Positions 35,871 to 45,273 of a stretch of DNA of 64,000 nucleotides are shown here, piece after piece. The position numbers were made by a program, and so were the translations under genes. Every line of letters begins with the position of its first letter. Positions within the stretch are counted from its first letter, which is position 1. The notes under the pieces are model-generated. The model had not been told where the DNA came from and ran no database searches. It saw only the letters and a list, made by a program, of their open reading frames with translations. Source of the stretch: Lysinibacillus sp. ZYM-1 (GTDB lineage Bacteria; Bacillota; Bacilli; Bacillales_A; Planococcaceae); contig NZ_KQ465120.1 in the NCBI RefSeq assembly GCF_001308875.1, positions 1-64,000 of the forward strand, read 5' to 3'.

Positions 35871-37022
35871 ATGAAAAAAGTAGTATTAATAAAAGGGCAA
35901 TCTAATTATAATGTATTACGTTATTGGATGGATGCTTTAGCAAGGGGACTTGAGAAGAAAGGGATAGAAACAATTGTTTTAGATGGGAAATATTCAATTA
36001 ATGATCAAGTGATTGCATTATTAAGCTTAGATGTCGATGCTGTAATTTCATTTAACGGTTTGTTTTTAGAAAATAAGGAGATTATAGAGAAAGTTATTAG
36101 AGCACCGTATATTTATTTACTGATTGATCATCCGATCGATCATTTAGGGCGCCTTGAAAATTTAAGACCACAAGATATTTTGACTGTGATGGATCGAAAT
36201 GATATAAATAATTTAGAGCATTTTGGCCTGAATATATCCAAAACATATATGTTACCTCATGCTGCAATTGAATTGTCGGTGGAACAAGTGGAAAAAACAA
36301 TTGATATTTTAGTGTGTGGATCTTATTCAGATATGACAACGTATACAAAGTACATTGAGAGCCAGTCATCTGCTATTTTTGCAATTTGTAAAGAAGTTAT
36401 AGATAACTGTCTTGAAGATTCAAGTAAGTACTACATAGATGAATTTTTACAAGCTTTCGCGAAACGGGGTGTATCAATAGAGTTACGTCTAAATGATAAT
36501 CCGGATATCATAAAGTTAGTACGTGATATTGGTAGATATATATATTCTGTGAACCGTTTAAGTGTTGTAACAGCACTTGCGGATGCGGGCTTGTCGATTA
36601 GTATTTATGGTAAGGGATGGGAGGATTCACCTCTTATGAAATACCCCAATGTGATTATTAATAAGTCAGTGAATTATTGGGAGACTCAAGAGTTGATGCG
36701 ACAAGCAAAGGTTATTATGAGTTTTCAAGCATTGCTTCGTGATGGTACTCATGAAAGAGTTTTTGCTGGGATGGCGGCACGCTCAGTGGTAGTGACAAAT
36801 GAAACGCCTTATTTGAGAGAGCTATTTACAGAAAAAGAATTAATGTTCTATAACTTTAATGATTTAGGTGCAATGGTTGAGGCTGTTCAGGCAATTTTAA
36901 AAGATGATGAGCAACGTGAAAAAATATCTGAAGCAGCGTGGCAGGCTATTAAAGGTAAGCATACATTTGAGGAACGAGCACAGACGATTATTGATATTTT
37001 TAATGATGTAGAAGTGCACTAA
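35871..37022 (+). CDS. CgeB-like glycosyltransferase
   Basis: A 383-residue GT-B glycosyltransferase without signal peptide. The N-terminus KKVVLIKGQSNYNVLRYWMD begins a Rossmann-like half. The C-terminal half has the CgeB/glycosyl transferases group 1 motif set: ISIYGKGWEDSPLMKYP, LMRQAKVIMSFQALLRDGTHERVFAGMAARSVVVTNE. This resembles spore-crust protein CgeB and other glycan-decorating enzymes. Its position between the pse operon and the flaG-fliD unit suggests that it extends or modifies the flagellin glycan, but the substrate is unknown. A GTGAATTTC/GAAATTCAC hairpin follows. The start follows TGGAGAGGG. Confidence 0.75.
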   Translation: MKKVVLIKGQSNYNVLRYWMDALARGLEKKGIETIVLDGKYSINDQVIALLSLDVDAVISFNGLFLENKEIIEKVIRAPYIYLLIDHPIDHLGRLENLRPQDILTVMDRNDINNLEHFGLNISKTYMLPHAAIELSVEQVEKTIDILVCGSYSDMTTYTKYIESQSSAIFAICKEVIDNCLEDSSKYYIDEFLQAFAKRGVSIELRLNDNPDIIKLVRDIGRYIYSVNRLSVVTALADAGLSISIYGKGWEDSPLMKYPNVIINKSVNYWETQELMRQAKVIMSFQALLRDGTHERVFAGMAARSVVVTNETPYLRELFTEKELMFYNFNDLGAMVEAVQAILKDDEQREKISEAAWQAIKGKHTFEERAQTIIDIFNDVEVH

Positions 37023-37132
37023 TTAGGGGGATATGGTTAATTTCTCTTTGTTAAACAATAGGTAAATTTAAAATACATAAAGGGTCTTCTACTTCTACAA
37101 CCATTGTTTCGAGCGTTAATAATAATAATTTA

Positions 37133-37175
37133 TGGTGAATTTCTGTTATGTATAATATGGAAATTCACTTTTTGT
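37133..37175 (+). terminator. Terminator of the CgeB-like gene
   Basis: GTGAATTTC (37135-37143) pairs with GAAATTCAC (37160-37168), followed by TTTTTG. Confidence 0.65.
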
Positions 37176-37246
37176 ATTTGTTAATTTGTAAACTTCTGAT
37201 GGGTTTAATCATTCCTAATTAATTTAATTAGCTTTACTTTAAAAGT

Positions 37247-37272
37247 GAAATATTTCAAAATTTATCCGATAT
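37247..37272 (+). promoter_or_regulatory. Sigma-D promoter of flaG-fliDST
   Basis: GAAA, a 14-bp spacer and TCCGATAT match the sigma-D consensus at 10 of 12 positions, with 7 of 8 in the -10. It lies 36 bp before flaG. Confidence 0.75.
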
Positions 37273-37307
37273 AAACATTAGTAATTGAATAGCATAGGAG
37301 GTCAGGT

Positions 37308-37691
37308 ATGATGCGTATTGTACCGCAAGGACAATCAGTAGAAGCATTAGCTGTTTCAAGTAATACTAGAGTGGCAAGTACCGAAGATGCAACCAAGCCT
37401 ACTGTATCTACTCAAGCAGCTCCACAGCTAGAAAAACAAAATATTGCAATTGATGAACAAGAAATAACAAAAGAAAAACTACAACAAGCTGTAGAGACAG
37501 TAAACGAATTTTTACAAATCAATCATAGTTCCTCAAAATTTGTTCTTCATGATGGCTTAGAACGATATTTTGTGCAAGTTGTAGATGCAAAAACAGAAGA
37601 AGTAGTGAAAGAAATACCTCCTAAAAAGCTATTAGATGCATTTTATGAAATGCAAAAGCTTTTAGGGATGATTGTAGATGAAAAAATATAA
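37308..37691 (+). CDS. flaG: Flagellar protein FlaG
   Basis: A 127-residue FlaG-family protein. The N-terminal half is low-complexity (Thr/Ala/Gln-rich); the conserved C-terminal half reads INHSSSKFVLHDGLERYFVQVVDAKTEEVVKEIPPKKLLDAFYEMQKLLG. FlaG influences filament length in Gram-negatives; its exact role in Bacilli (YvyC) is unclear. AGGAGG precedes two adjacent ATG codons, and I use the first. It leads fliD by 23 bp. Confidence 0.88.
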   Translation: MMRIVPQGQSVEALAVSSNTRVASTEDATKPTVSTQAAPQLEKQNIAIDEQEITKEKLQQAVETVNEFLQINHSSSKFVLHDGLERYFVQVVDAKTEEVVKEIPPKKLLDAFYEMQKLLGMIVDEKI

Positions 37692-37714
37692 ACTTTTTTT
37701 AGGAGGACTTTATT

Positions 37715-40075
37715 ATGGTAAATCGAATCGGTGGATTAGCATCAGGAATGGATATTGATGCATTGGTAGCAAAGTTGATGGCTGCAGAGAGAACGCCACT
37801 CACTAAACTACAACAAAAGAAACAAACTTCCGAATGGACACGAGATGCTTATCGAAGCATTAATGCAAAGCTAAAAACATTTGATACGTATATTGCAGAC
37901 AATCTTCTAATTAAAGGCTTTAATACGAAAACGGCTACTTCATCTAACTCAAAATATGTTACGGCAACCGCAACATCAAATGCTTCAGGAAATTTAACGA
38001 TTGAGGGCGTATCACAGCTTGCTACTGCAGGAAAAACAGTTGGTAGTAAACAAGTCAATTCAAATGCTGGGGTTGCTACTGGCAGTACAAAAATTAGTGA
38101 TATTGAAGGATCCACTTTCACTGGCACAGGAGAATATTCAATTTTATTAAAAGCTATCAAATCGGACGGTACATTGGCTAGTGAAGCTACTGAAGTTAAA
38201 TTTAAAGCCACAGATACTATTGATGATGTGATGAAAAAAATTAGTAGCAGCAATGCAGGTGTAACTGCTTTCTTTGAAAATGGTAAATTATCTGTTGCGG
38301 CAAAAAATACAGGTGAATTAGCAGGGAATGCTGCTGAAGTGCAATTAGTAACTGAACAAACAAAGAATGGTGTAAAAGTGGAGGGCACTGGTAATGCATT
38401 GTTCTCAGTATTAGGGGTAGGTAGTCCAGGTTCAACCGACTTAGTAGATGGTGGCTCTAATGCTATTTTCCGTGTAAATGGTATTGATACAGAGCGTTCT
38501 ACCAATACATTCACTATGGGCGGTTATAATATAACGTTAAATGAAACATTTAATTCAAAAGCAACAATAGAAACTCGTATTAAAACATTGGAAGAATTGC
38601 TTGCCGCTACTAAATTAGCTATTCCTGATTTAGAAACAAAAATAAGTACGCTGACAGGTGAAGCAGCCACTGCAAAGGACCTTTATGATGATGCACTGAA
38701 AATTTTTAATGGTGCGAATACAAGTTCGGCATTATCTGCTGCTGGAAAAAAGATACTTGCAACTATGAATAAAGAACAGCTCGCTACGCTTGACAATCTT
38801 GATTTGACGGATAATGCAGCTATTGAAGCATCGGATTTAACTGATGCGCAAAAAAAGGCATTAAAGGCTTTAAAAACGGAAGAAAAGGAGGCTTTAAATT
38901 CCTCTCTAACCAATGAATTAAATGATTTGCAAAGATTTAGCGCATACGAAAATTTAAGTACGACTAGTAAAAATATTTTTATGAACATGGATCCAGCGGA
39001 TATTGAAAAATTAGCCAATATTTCTGATTTAACATCGAATGATGAAATTGATAGCAGTGATTTAACAGATGATCAAAAAAAAGCATTAAAAAGCCTTTCA
39101 TCGGAACAACGTCAAATATTAGGTAATATTTCTTCTGAAGACTTAAAAGGTATGCAAGAGGTTATTAATACAAAGAATGCGTATGATATTAAAAATACAG
39201 AGTTAACAACGAAAATCCAACAATTAGAAACAGCTAAGAGTAACGAAATAAAATACACTAAAGATTTAGCAGATGCTAAAAATGCACTTGCAAATACCCC
39301 AGCTGATGGAACTGCAGTACCAAATGTGACATTATCGTCTACAACAGATGTAGATGACATGATGAAAAAAATCAAAGAGTTCGTTACAATGTATAACGGA
39401 CTTGTTAAGGAAATGAACGATCAAACGAAGGAAAAGAAATACCGTGATTATTCCCCATTAACAGACGAACAGAGAAAAGAAATGTCGGAAAATGAAATTA
39501 AGCTATGGGAGGAAAAAGCTAAAAGCGGTTTATTGCGTAGCGACTCGATTTTAAGAAATGGACTAGCGGGTATGCGTGGATTAATTTATGAATCGAACCC
39601 TGCTGTGTCCAATCCTAAATACAATACGTTATTTAATATTGGGATTACGTCTTCAAAATCATATAATGATGGTGGTACTTTAGAAATTGACGAAGAAAAA
39701 TTACGTAAGGCATTAGAAGATGATCCTGATGCAGTAACAGCCTTATTTACAAACAAAGGTGATAAACAAGATACAATCTCTGTCGATGGTGTTGAAAAAA
39801 CTGTTGATACTCGCGGGTTTTTACTAAAGCTTAGAGGGTCTATGGATAAATTCAAGCTAGACATCGAGAAAAAAGCGGGTAATGCTTCAAGTGTGGATAA
39901 TTCTTACTCGATTGGGAAAAGTCTAGTTGATATGGATAAACGTATTGATACATGGAAAGACAAGCTTGAAAAAATAGAGGCCCGCTATTGGAAACAATTC
40001 AGTGCCATGGAGAAAGCTATTAACAAAGCAAACTCACAGTCAGGTATATTTGCGCAATTTGGTGGACAGGGATAA
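37715..40075 (+). CDS. fliD: Filament cap protein FliD (HAP2) with a large helical insert
   Basis: A 786-residue FliD, much longer than the roughly 450-550 residues common in Bacilli. The N-terminal D0/D1 (VNRIGGLASGMDIDALVAKL) and the C-terminal helices (MDKRIDTWKDKLEKIEARYWKQFSAMEKAI) are normal. Between the strand ending YNITLNETF (about 271-279) and VTLSSTTDVDDMM (about 538-550) lie about 250 extra residues, mostly charged helix. They include a twice-repeated block with ASDLTDAQKKALKAL (372-386) and SSDLTDDQKKALKSL (447-461), spaced 75 residues apart. The cap folds flagellin at the filament tip. The enlarged outer domain may adapt it to glycosylated flagellin or make it an adhesin; this is inference. 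Confidence 0.93.
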   Translation: MVNRIGGLASGMDIDALVAKLMAAERTPLTKLQQKKQTSEWTRDAYRSINAKLKTFDTYIADNLLIKGFNTKTATSSNSKYVTATATSNASGNLTIEGVSQLATAGKTVGSKQVNSNAGVATGSTKISDIEGSTFTGTGEYSILLKAIKSDGTLASEATEVKFKATDTIDDVMKKISSSNAGVTAFFENGKLSVAAKNTGELAGNAAEVQLVTEQTKNGVKVEGTGNALFSVLGVGSPGSTDLVDGGSNAIFRVNGIDTERSTNTFTMGGYNITLNETFNSKATIETRIKTLEELLAATKLAIPDLETKISTLTGEAATAKDLYDDALKIFNGANTSSALSAAGKKILATMNKEQLATLDNLDLTDNAAIEASDLTDAQKKALKALKTEEKEALNSSLTNELNDLQRFSAYENLSTTSKNIFMNMDPADIEKLANISDLTSNDEIDSSDLTDDQKKALKSLSSEQRQILGNISSEDLKGMQEVINTKNAYDIKNTELTTKIQQLETAKSNEIKYTKDLADAKNALANTPADGTAVPNVTLSSTTDVDDMMKKIKEFVTMYNGLVKEMNDQTKEKKYRDYSPLTDEQRKEMSENEIKLWEEKAKSGLLRSDSILRNGLAGMRGLIYESNPAVSNPKYNTLFNIGITSSKSYNDGGTLEIDEEKLRKALEDDPDAVTALFTNKGDKQDTISVDGVEKTVDTRGFLLKLRGSMDKFKLDIEKKAGNASSVDNSYSIGKSLVDMDKRIDTWKDKLEKIEARYWKQFSAMEKAINKANSQSGIFAQFGGQG

Positions 40076-40125
40076 AAGTTTTAGTATAATTTAGTTAAAA
40101 GGTAATAAAAAGGAGTTGTCTTTGA

Positions 40126-40530
40126 TTGACAGCACAAACATCTGCTCATAATGCATATAAACAAAATAGTGTTACAACTGCTTCTCCAGGAGATTTAACA
40201 CTAATGTTGTATAATGGATGCTTAAAATTTCTGCATAAGGCAAAATTGGCTATTCAAGATAAAAAGATTCAAGAAAAAAATACTAACCTTCAAAAAGCAC
40301 AGGCAATCATAAGTGAGCTTATGGCGACACTGAATATGGATATTGAAGTATCAAAAAATATGATGGCACTTTATGAATATATGAATACTCGATTAGTAGA
40401 AGCAAATATTCAAAATGACATTTCTATAATTGAAGAGGTTGAAGGACTTGTTTCGGAATTCCGTGATACTTGGAAGGAAGTTATTCGTATTAATCGTCAG
40501 CAACAATACGGCAATGGAGACAGAATATGA
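40126..40530 (+). CDS. fliS: Flagellin export chaperone FliS
   Basis: A 134-residue four-helix FliS: NAYKQNSVTTASPGDLTLMLYNGCLKFL, then KAQAIISELMATLNMDIEVSKNMMALYEYM. It caps the C-terminus of unfolded flagellin for export. The only suitable start is a TTG at 40126, ten bases after AAGGAG, so translation may be set low compared with hag. Its stop overlaps fliT (ATATGATG). Confidence 0.92.
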   Translation: MTAQTSAHNAYKQNSVTTASPGDLTLMLYNGCLKFLHKAKLAIQDKKIQEKNTNLQKAQAIISELMATLNMDIEVSKNMMALYEYMNTRLVEANIQNDISIIEEVEGLVSEFRDTWKEVIRINRQQQYGNGDRI

Positions 40531-40886
40531 TGGGACCAGTTGAACGATTGCTCTCTATTTCAGCTAGACTTTATGAGCATTTGTCGACCATTCCTCACGG
40601 AGACGATCGAGAAGAATTTATTGAAAAAATAAATGACTTGCTTGACGAGCGCGGTGCAATAATCGAGGAATTGAAGCAATTTGGAAAATCTTTAGATGGG
40701 CATCAATTAAATAAGCATTTACAGGAACTTGATCGAGGGATACAGGAACGATTACAAAAGGTTATGACTGCAATTAAAACGGATATGAAAACTCTTCAAC
40801 AATCTAAAAAAAATGAGCAACAATATTTAAATCCATACAGCTCTGTTCGAGTAATGGATGGTATGTATTACGACGGAAAAAAATAA
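40527..40886 (+). CDS. fliT: Flagellar protein FliT
   Basis: A 119-residue helical protein at the position of FliT after fliS, overlapping it by 4 bp. Long amphipathic helices (REEFIEKINDLLDERGAIIEEL, LQELDRGIQERLQKVMTAIK) fit an export chaperone for FliD. Sequence conservation in this family is low, so position carries much of the call. The C-terminus ends YLNPYSSVRVMDGMYYDGKK, a tail shared by many Bacilli homologues. Confidence 0.8.
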   Translation: MMGPVERLLSISARLYEHLSTIPHGDDREEFIEKINDLLDERGAIIEELKQFGKSLDGHQLNKHLQELDRGIQERLQKVMTAIKTDMKTLQQSKKNEQQYLNPYSSVRVMDGMYYDGKK

Positions 40887-41207
40887 GTTAAATATTTAGC
40901 GATACTTATAATTGATTACATTAAAACCAGGACTTATTTAAAAATGAGCTTCTGGTTTTGTGTTTTACTCTACATAGTTTGATATATTTCGAGAATTTAA
41001 GTAATCCTATCATTTTTCGACATTTTTTTAGTCATCATACCAAATGTGTGAATACATTTATAATCTTTCTTAAAAAGGTTTAAGTAAAATAGTCATAAAT
41101 TAGGCTATGCAACGGTAAAATATGTTACTTATTCCCCTAGCTGTAAAATGAGCATCGTGTCATAATCAAAGCAATATAAATGTTTAACAATATACTGGGG
41201 TGGGAAT
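40887..41207. other. Intergenic region between fliT and the PilZ gene
   Basis: 320 bp without a gene. A hairpin at 40923-40959 (AAAACCAG / CTGGTTTT plus inner pairs) followed by a broken T-run ends the flaG-fliDST unit. The rest is AT-rich upstream DNA for the PilZ gene. No further motif was recognised. Confidence 0.6.
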
Positions 41208-41588
41208 ATGATTTTTAAGCGTCAAGAAGGTTTCCGATTCAAATTTGAGGAGCCTGTTCAAATAACTTTTTCTATTTATGAAAATGGAAGAGTCAATCAT
41301 GGACAAACAGCTATGGCCGACTTGCTGGATATTAGTCCGCGTGGGTTAAAGATGTTTACTGAAGTGGATCTGGGTGTGAATCCTCCTCCACTGGATATCC
41401 ATTTTGTGCTTGATACGCAAGAAGTGAGAGCTTTTGGAGAAGTGATTTGGAGTCGTCCGTTTGGGACGGGTAAGCAGTATGGCGTGTTTTTCAATAATCA
41501 AGGTCCCGTGGAAGATTTGATTATTGAGGAATTAAAGTTGCGACGTAAAAGAGAAGCGGCAGAAGCGAAAAAGCAAAGCAACCATTAA
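41208..41588 (+). CDS. PilZ domain protein
   Basis: A 126-residue single PilZ domain. The DxSxxG half of the cyclic-di-GMP site is clear (LLDISPRGLKM, about 43-53), followed by the beta-barrel with VRAFGEVIWSRPF and YGVFFNN. The N-terminal Arg motif is atypical: KRQEGFR has four residues between the arginines instead of three. C-di-GMP binding is therefore plausible but not assured. It stands between the flagellar cap operon and hpf, so it may tune motility as PilZ proteins such as YpfA do in B. subtilis. A GGGGTGG ribosome site precedes the ATG. Confidence 0.8.
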   Translation: MIFKRQEGFRFKFEEPVQITFSIYENGRVNHGQTAMADLLDISPRGLKMFTEVDLGVNPPPLDIHFVLDTQEVRAFGEVIWSRPFGTGKQYGVFFNNQGPVEDLIIEELKLRRKREAAEAKKQSNH

Positions 41589-41695
41589 ATCATTAATTTT
41601 ATAAAAATTTTTTGTAAAAAAAAGAATTATTTTAGAGGAATTTCACACACTTGTGTAGAAATAGATAGTATAGCAGTTATAAAGGAGGAGTTTAC

Positions 41696-42247
41696 ATGTT
41701 AAACTTTAACATTCGTGGTGAAAATATTGAGGTAACTCCAGCTATTCGAGAGCATGTTGAAAATAAAATCGAAAAAGTTGAACGTTATTTTAACGAAGAT
41801 GTTAACGCCAATGCTAACGTAAATTTAAAGGTTTATAATGACAAGCAAACAAAAGTGGAAGTCACAATTCCAATGAAGAACTTAACTCTTCGTGCTGAAG
41901 AGCGTCATAATGACATGTATGCTGCGGTTGATCTAATTGTTGATAAATTAGAGCGTCAGATTCGTAAGCATAAAACCAAAGTAAACCGTAAATTCCGTGA
42001 GCGTGAAGGTGCAGGCCTTTATTTTGCTGCTACTCAAGCAGTCGCAGATGCTTCTACAGAGGAAGAAGAATATTCCATTGTACGAACTAAGCAATTTGAT
42101 TTAAAACCGATGGATCAGGAAGAGGCTGTATTACAAATGAATATGTTAGGACATGATTTCTATGTCTTTACCGATGCTGAATCGAACGGCACTAATATTG
42201 TGTATAAACGTAAAGACGGAAAGTATGGCTTAATTGAAACAACTTAA
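41696..42247 (+). CDS. hpf: Long-form ribosome hibernation promoting factor HPF
   Basis: A 183-residue long HPF. The N-terminal S30AE domain (MLNFNIRGENIEVTPAIREHVENKI) and the C-terminal dimerisation domain (IVRTKQFDLKPMDQEEAVLQMNMLGHDFYVF ... GLIETT) are both present. It pairs 70S ribosomes into inactive 100S dimers in stationary phase. AAAGGAGGAG is a very strong ribosome site. A short symmetric ACACACTTGTGT lies about 45 bp upstream of the start. It ends with a strong hairpin before secA. Confidence 0.95.
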   Translation: MLNFNIRGENIEVTPAIREHVENKIEKVERYFNEDVNANANVNLKVYNDKQTKVEVTIPMKNLTLRAEERHNDMYAAVDLIVDKLERQIRKHKTKVNRKFREREGAGLYFAATQAVADASTEEEEYSIVRTKQFDLKPMDQEEAVLQMNMLGHDFYVFTDAESNGTNIVYKRKDGKYGLIETT

Positions 42248-42257
42248 ACTTCATGAT

Positions 42258-42292
42258 GACAAAGGCTCTCGCGATGGCGAGAGTCTTTTTTG
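42258..42292 (+). terminator. Terminator of hpf
   Basis: Stem GGCTCTCGC / GCGAGAGTC with loop GATG, followed by six T. Confidence 0.9.
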
Positions 42293-42388
42293 TATGGCTT
42301 TCTCATGCAAGTAGGGTGACTGTTTGCATGAAACTGTTACACAATGGTAAAATGAAAGTTGAATCTATATAGGAAGTGAAAAACATTC

Positions 42389-44899
42389 ATGGCAAACCTA
42401 TTAAATAAATTATTTGATTTCAATAAACGTGAGTTAAAAAAATTAGAAAAAATCGCTGACCAAGTTGAGGGATTCGCTTCTCAAATGGAACAGCTTTCAG
42501 ATGATCAATTACAAGCGAAAACAGAAGAGTTTAAAAAGCGTTATGCTGATGGAGAGAATTTAGAGTCTATTCGTGCGGAGGCTTTTGCTGTTTGTCGCGA
42601 AGCGTCGAAACGTGTTTTAGAGATGTACCCATTCCGTGTTCAAATCATGGGGGCAGCTTCACTTGATGAAGGTAACATTTCAGAGATGAAAACGGGTGAA
42701 GGTAAAACGTTAACAGCTACGATGGCGGTTTATTTAAATGCTATAACTGGTAAAGGCGTTCATGTTGTTACAGTCAATGAATATTTGGCTAGTCGTGACG
42801 CTGCCGAGATGGGACATCTGTACAATTTCTTAGGTCTTACAGTAGGTTTAAATTTAAACAGCCTGTCAAAAGAAGAGAAGCGTGCGGCCTATGAAGCGGA
42901 TATTACTTATAGTACAAACAATGAATTAGGGTTTGACTATTTACGTGACAATATGGTGCTTTATAAAGAAGAGCGTGTTCAACGTCCACTTCACTATGCT
43001 GTCATCGACGAGGTTGACTCAATTTTAATTGATGAGGCGCGTACACCATTAATTATTTCGGGTCAAGCTGGGAAATCAGCACAGCTTTATAAACAGTCCA
43101 ATGCATTTGTACGTATGTTAAGTGCGGAGACAGATTATACGTATGAAGAGTCAACGAAAGGTGTTACATTAACGGATGCAGGTGTCGAAAAGGCGGAGAA
43201 AGCATTCGGCATTGATAATCTGTTTGATTTGACACATGTTCGTTTAAACCATGCCATTAACCAATCGTTAAAGGCACATGTGAGTATGCATAATGATGTT
43301 GACTATGTTGTCCAAGAGGGCGAAATTGTAATCGTTGACGGCTTTACTGGTCGTTTAATGAAGGGGCGTCGATACTCTGATGGTCTCCACCAAGCAATTG
43401 AAGCCAAAGAAGGCGTTGAGATTCAAAATGAATCGATGACAATGGCTACCATTACGTTCCAAAACTATTTCCGTATGTACCAAAAGCTTGCGGGTATGAC
43501 AGGTACAGCGAAAACAGAGGAAGAAGAGTTCCGCAATATTTACAACATGAGCGTTATTGCGATTCCAACGAATAAGCCAATTGCTCGTGATGACCGTCCA
43601 GATTTAATTTTTGCTTCTATGGAAGGTAAATATAAAGCGGTGGCAGCCGATATTGCAGAGCGTCATAAGGCGGGACAACCTGTGCTTGTTGGTACAGTTG
43701 CGATTGAAACATCTGAAATTATTTCGCAATTACTTGATAAACATAAAATTCCTCATAATGTACTGAATGCGAAAAACCATGAACGCGAGGCGGAGATTAT
43801 TGCCAATGCTGGTTCTAAGGGCGCAGTAACGATTGCTACTAACATGGCGGGTCGTGGTACTGACATTAAGCCTGGTGAAGGTGTATTAGAAATAGGCGGT
43901 TTAGCAGTAATTGGTACAGAGCGACATGAATCGCGCCGTATTGATAATCAGCTACGTGGACGTTCTGGTCGTCAAGGGAACCCAGGTGTGACACAATTTT
44001 ATCTATCACTTGAAGATGATTTAATGCGTCGTTTTGGTTCAGATAATATGAAGTCTATGATGATGCGTTTAGGTATGGACGATACACAGCCGTTGCAATC
44101 AAAAGTTGTGTCGAGAGCTGTAGAATCTGCGCAGAAACGTGTCGAAGGTAATAACTTCGATGCTCGTAAGCGTTTATTACAATATGATGATGTTCTCCGT
44201 CAGCAACGTGAGATTATTTATAAAGAGCGTTATGATGTACTAGAAACTGAAAATATGCGTGTGCTTGTGGAGTCGATGATTCAAGAAACGATTGATAATA
44301 TTGTCGGTCTATATACACAAGGTGAGCAGAAAGATTGGAATCTGAAGGCAATTGAAGACTTTGTTGCTGCCAATTTGCTAGAAGAAGGTCAACTAAAAGT
44401 ATCTGAATTCCAAGGCAAGTCTGCTGAAGACATTAACCAATTGATTTCTGAAGCTGTCCATGCTCGCTATGATGAAAAAGAAGCAGAGCTTACACCAGAG
44501 CGTATGCGCGAGTTTGAAAAGGTTATTTTATTACGTTCTATCGATACAAAATGGATTGATCACATTGATGCAATGGATCAACTTCGTCAAGGTATCCATC
44601 TGCGTGCATATGGTCAAAATGACCCGCTTCGAGAATATCAACAAGAAGGTTTTGCGATGTTCGAAGATATGGTTGCTTCTATCCGTGAGGATGTTGCAAA
44701 ATATGCGATGAAAGCTGAAATTCGCAGCAATCTTGAGCGTGAAGAGGTGGCGAAAGGTCAGGCAGTTAATCCGAAAGAAGAAGGCGGTCCTGCCCCGAAA
44801 AAGCAACCAGTACGTAATGCTGAAAATATTGGACGCAATGATTTATGTCCTTGTGGAAGCGGCAAGAAATTTAAAAACTGTCATGGTGCAGCTCAATAA
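42389..44899 (+). CDS. secA: Preprotein translocase ATPase SecA (housekeeping)
   Basis: An 836-residue SecA. Walker A TGEGKTLT (about 102-109), Walker [31 protein letters not shown] and RSGRQGNPG are present, and the C-terminus carries the zinc motif [14 protein letters not shown] (about 822-835) that SecA2 lacks. It drives general secretion through SecYEG. The gene order hpf-secA-prfB is conserved with B. subtilis, although a comK gene is inserted here between secA and prfB. Confidence 0.97.
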   Translation: MANLLNKLFDFNKRELKKLEKIADQVEGFASQMEQLSDDQLQAKTEEFKKRYADGENLESIRAEAFAVCREASKRVLEMYPFRVQIMGAASLDEGNISEMKTGEGKTLTATMAVYLNAITGKGVHVVTVNEYLASRDAAEMGHLYNFLGLTVGLNLNSLSKEEKRAAYEADITYSTNNELGFDYLRDNMVLYKEERVQRPLHYAVIDEVDSILIDEARTPLIISGQAGKSAQLYKQSNAFVRMLSAETDYTYEESTKGVTLTDAGVEKAEKAFGIDNLFDLTHVRLNHAINQSLKAHVSMHNDVDYVVQEGEIVIVDGFTGRLMKGRRYSDGLHQAIEAKEGVEIQNESMTMATITFQNYFRMYQKLAGMTGTAKTEEEEFRNIYNMSVIAIPTNKPIARDDRPDLIFASMEGKYKAVAADIAERHKAGQPVLVGTVAIETSEIISQLLDKHKIPHNVLNAKNHEREAEIIANAGSKGAVTIATNMAGRGTDIKPGEGVLEIGGLAVIGTERHESRRIDNQLRGRSGRQGNPGVTQFYLSLEDDLMRRFGSDNMKSMMMRLGMDDTQPLQSKVVSRAVESAQKRVEGNNFDARKRLLQYDDVLRQQREIIYKERYDVLETENMRVLVESMIQETIDNIVGLYTQGEQKDWNLKAIEDFVAANLLEEGQLKVSEFQGKSAEDINQLISEAVHARYDEKEAELTPERMREFEKVILLRSIDTKWIDHIDAMDQLRQGIHLRAYGQNDPLREYQQEGFAMFEDMVASIREDVAKYAMKAEIRSNLEREEVAKGQAVNPKEEGGPAPKKQPVRNAENIGRNDLCPCGSGKKFKNCHGAAQ

Positions 44900-44905
44900 T
44901 ATAAA

Positions 44906-44951
44906 TAGAAAAGATCATTTTAACTGTGTGTTGAAATGATCTTTTTTTTCT
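44906..44951 (+). terminator. Terminator of secA
   Basis: Stem AAAAGATCATTT / AAATGATCTTTT with T-tract. Confidence 0.88.
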
Positions 44952-45273
44952 TTAAGGAAAAAGAATTTAAGTTTTAAAAGTCAGAATTTGTGGACAATAG
45001 TAAAATATGGGTATACAATAGCTGTAATAATAGGAAATTAGTTTTAGTGAGTAGTCCTATTATTATCCTAAATAATTTAATGGTATGGAGTACTAAGGAT
45101 TAAGAGTGATGAAAGATTTTGAGAAGCTGTGTCTACTAAAACGGGAGGATTATGGGTGGAAATAAAGTTTTCCAAGCAAATTCGACTTGTAGAAAATATT
45201 GGGAATGTACGGACCTTGGTATAGTCCTTTTTTATTTAGACTGAAACATAAAGTGTATAAAGGGGGAATATGG
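44952..45273 (+). promoter_or_regulatory. Long leader region of comK1
   Basis: About 320 bp with three notable elements. An 11-bp perfect inverted repeat lies at 45025-45035 and 45055-45065 (TAATAATAGGA arm). A 22-codon reading frame (45156-45224, GTG start after GGGAGG) could encode a leader peptide. Its stop lies in a GGAC-loop-GTCC hairpin (45211-45226) directly followed by six T, an attenuator-like layout. The comK1 ribosome site AAAGGGGG is at 45259-45266. Confidence 0.4.
45156..45224 (+). CDS. Possible 22-aa leader peptide upstream of comK1
   Basis: GTG start eight bases after GGGAGG, reading MEIKFSKQIRLVENIGNVRT and two more residues. No homologue is known to me. The stop codon falls inside a terminator-like hairpin. 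An overlapping ATG frame starting at 45152 is also possible but its spacing to the ribosome site is too short. Low confidence; listed because position and ribosome site are suggestive. Confidence 0.25.
   Translation: MEIKFSKQIRLVENIGNVRTLV

Noticed and set aside
37849-38514. A 221-codon open frame on the minus strand inside fliD
   Set aside because: It is the antisense shadow of a strongly conserved gene, with no ribosome site and no recognisable protein features.
41641-41662. Symmetric ACACACTTGTGT upstream of hpf considered as an operator
   Set aside because: The element is short and low-complexity and no known regulator site matches; noted only in the hpf entry.
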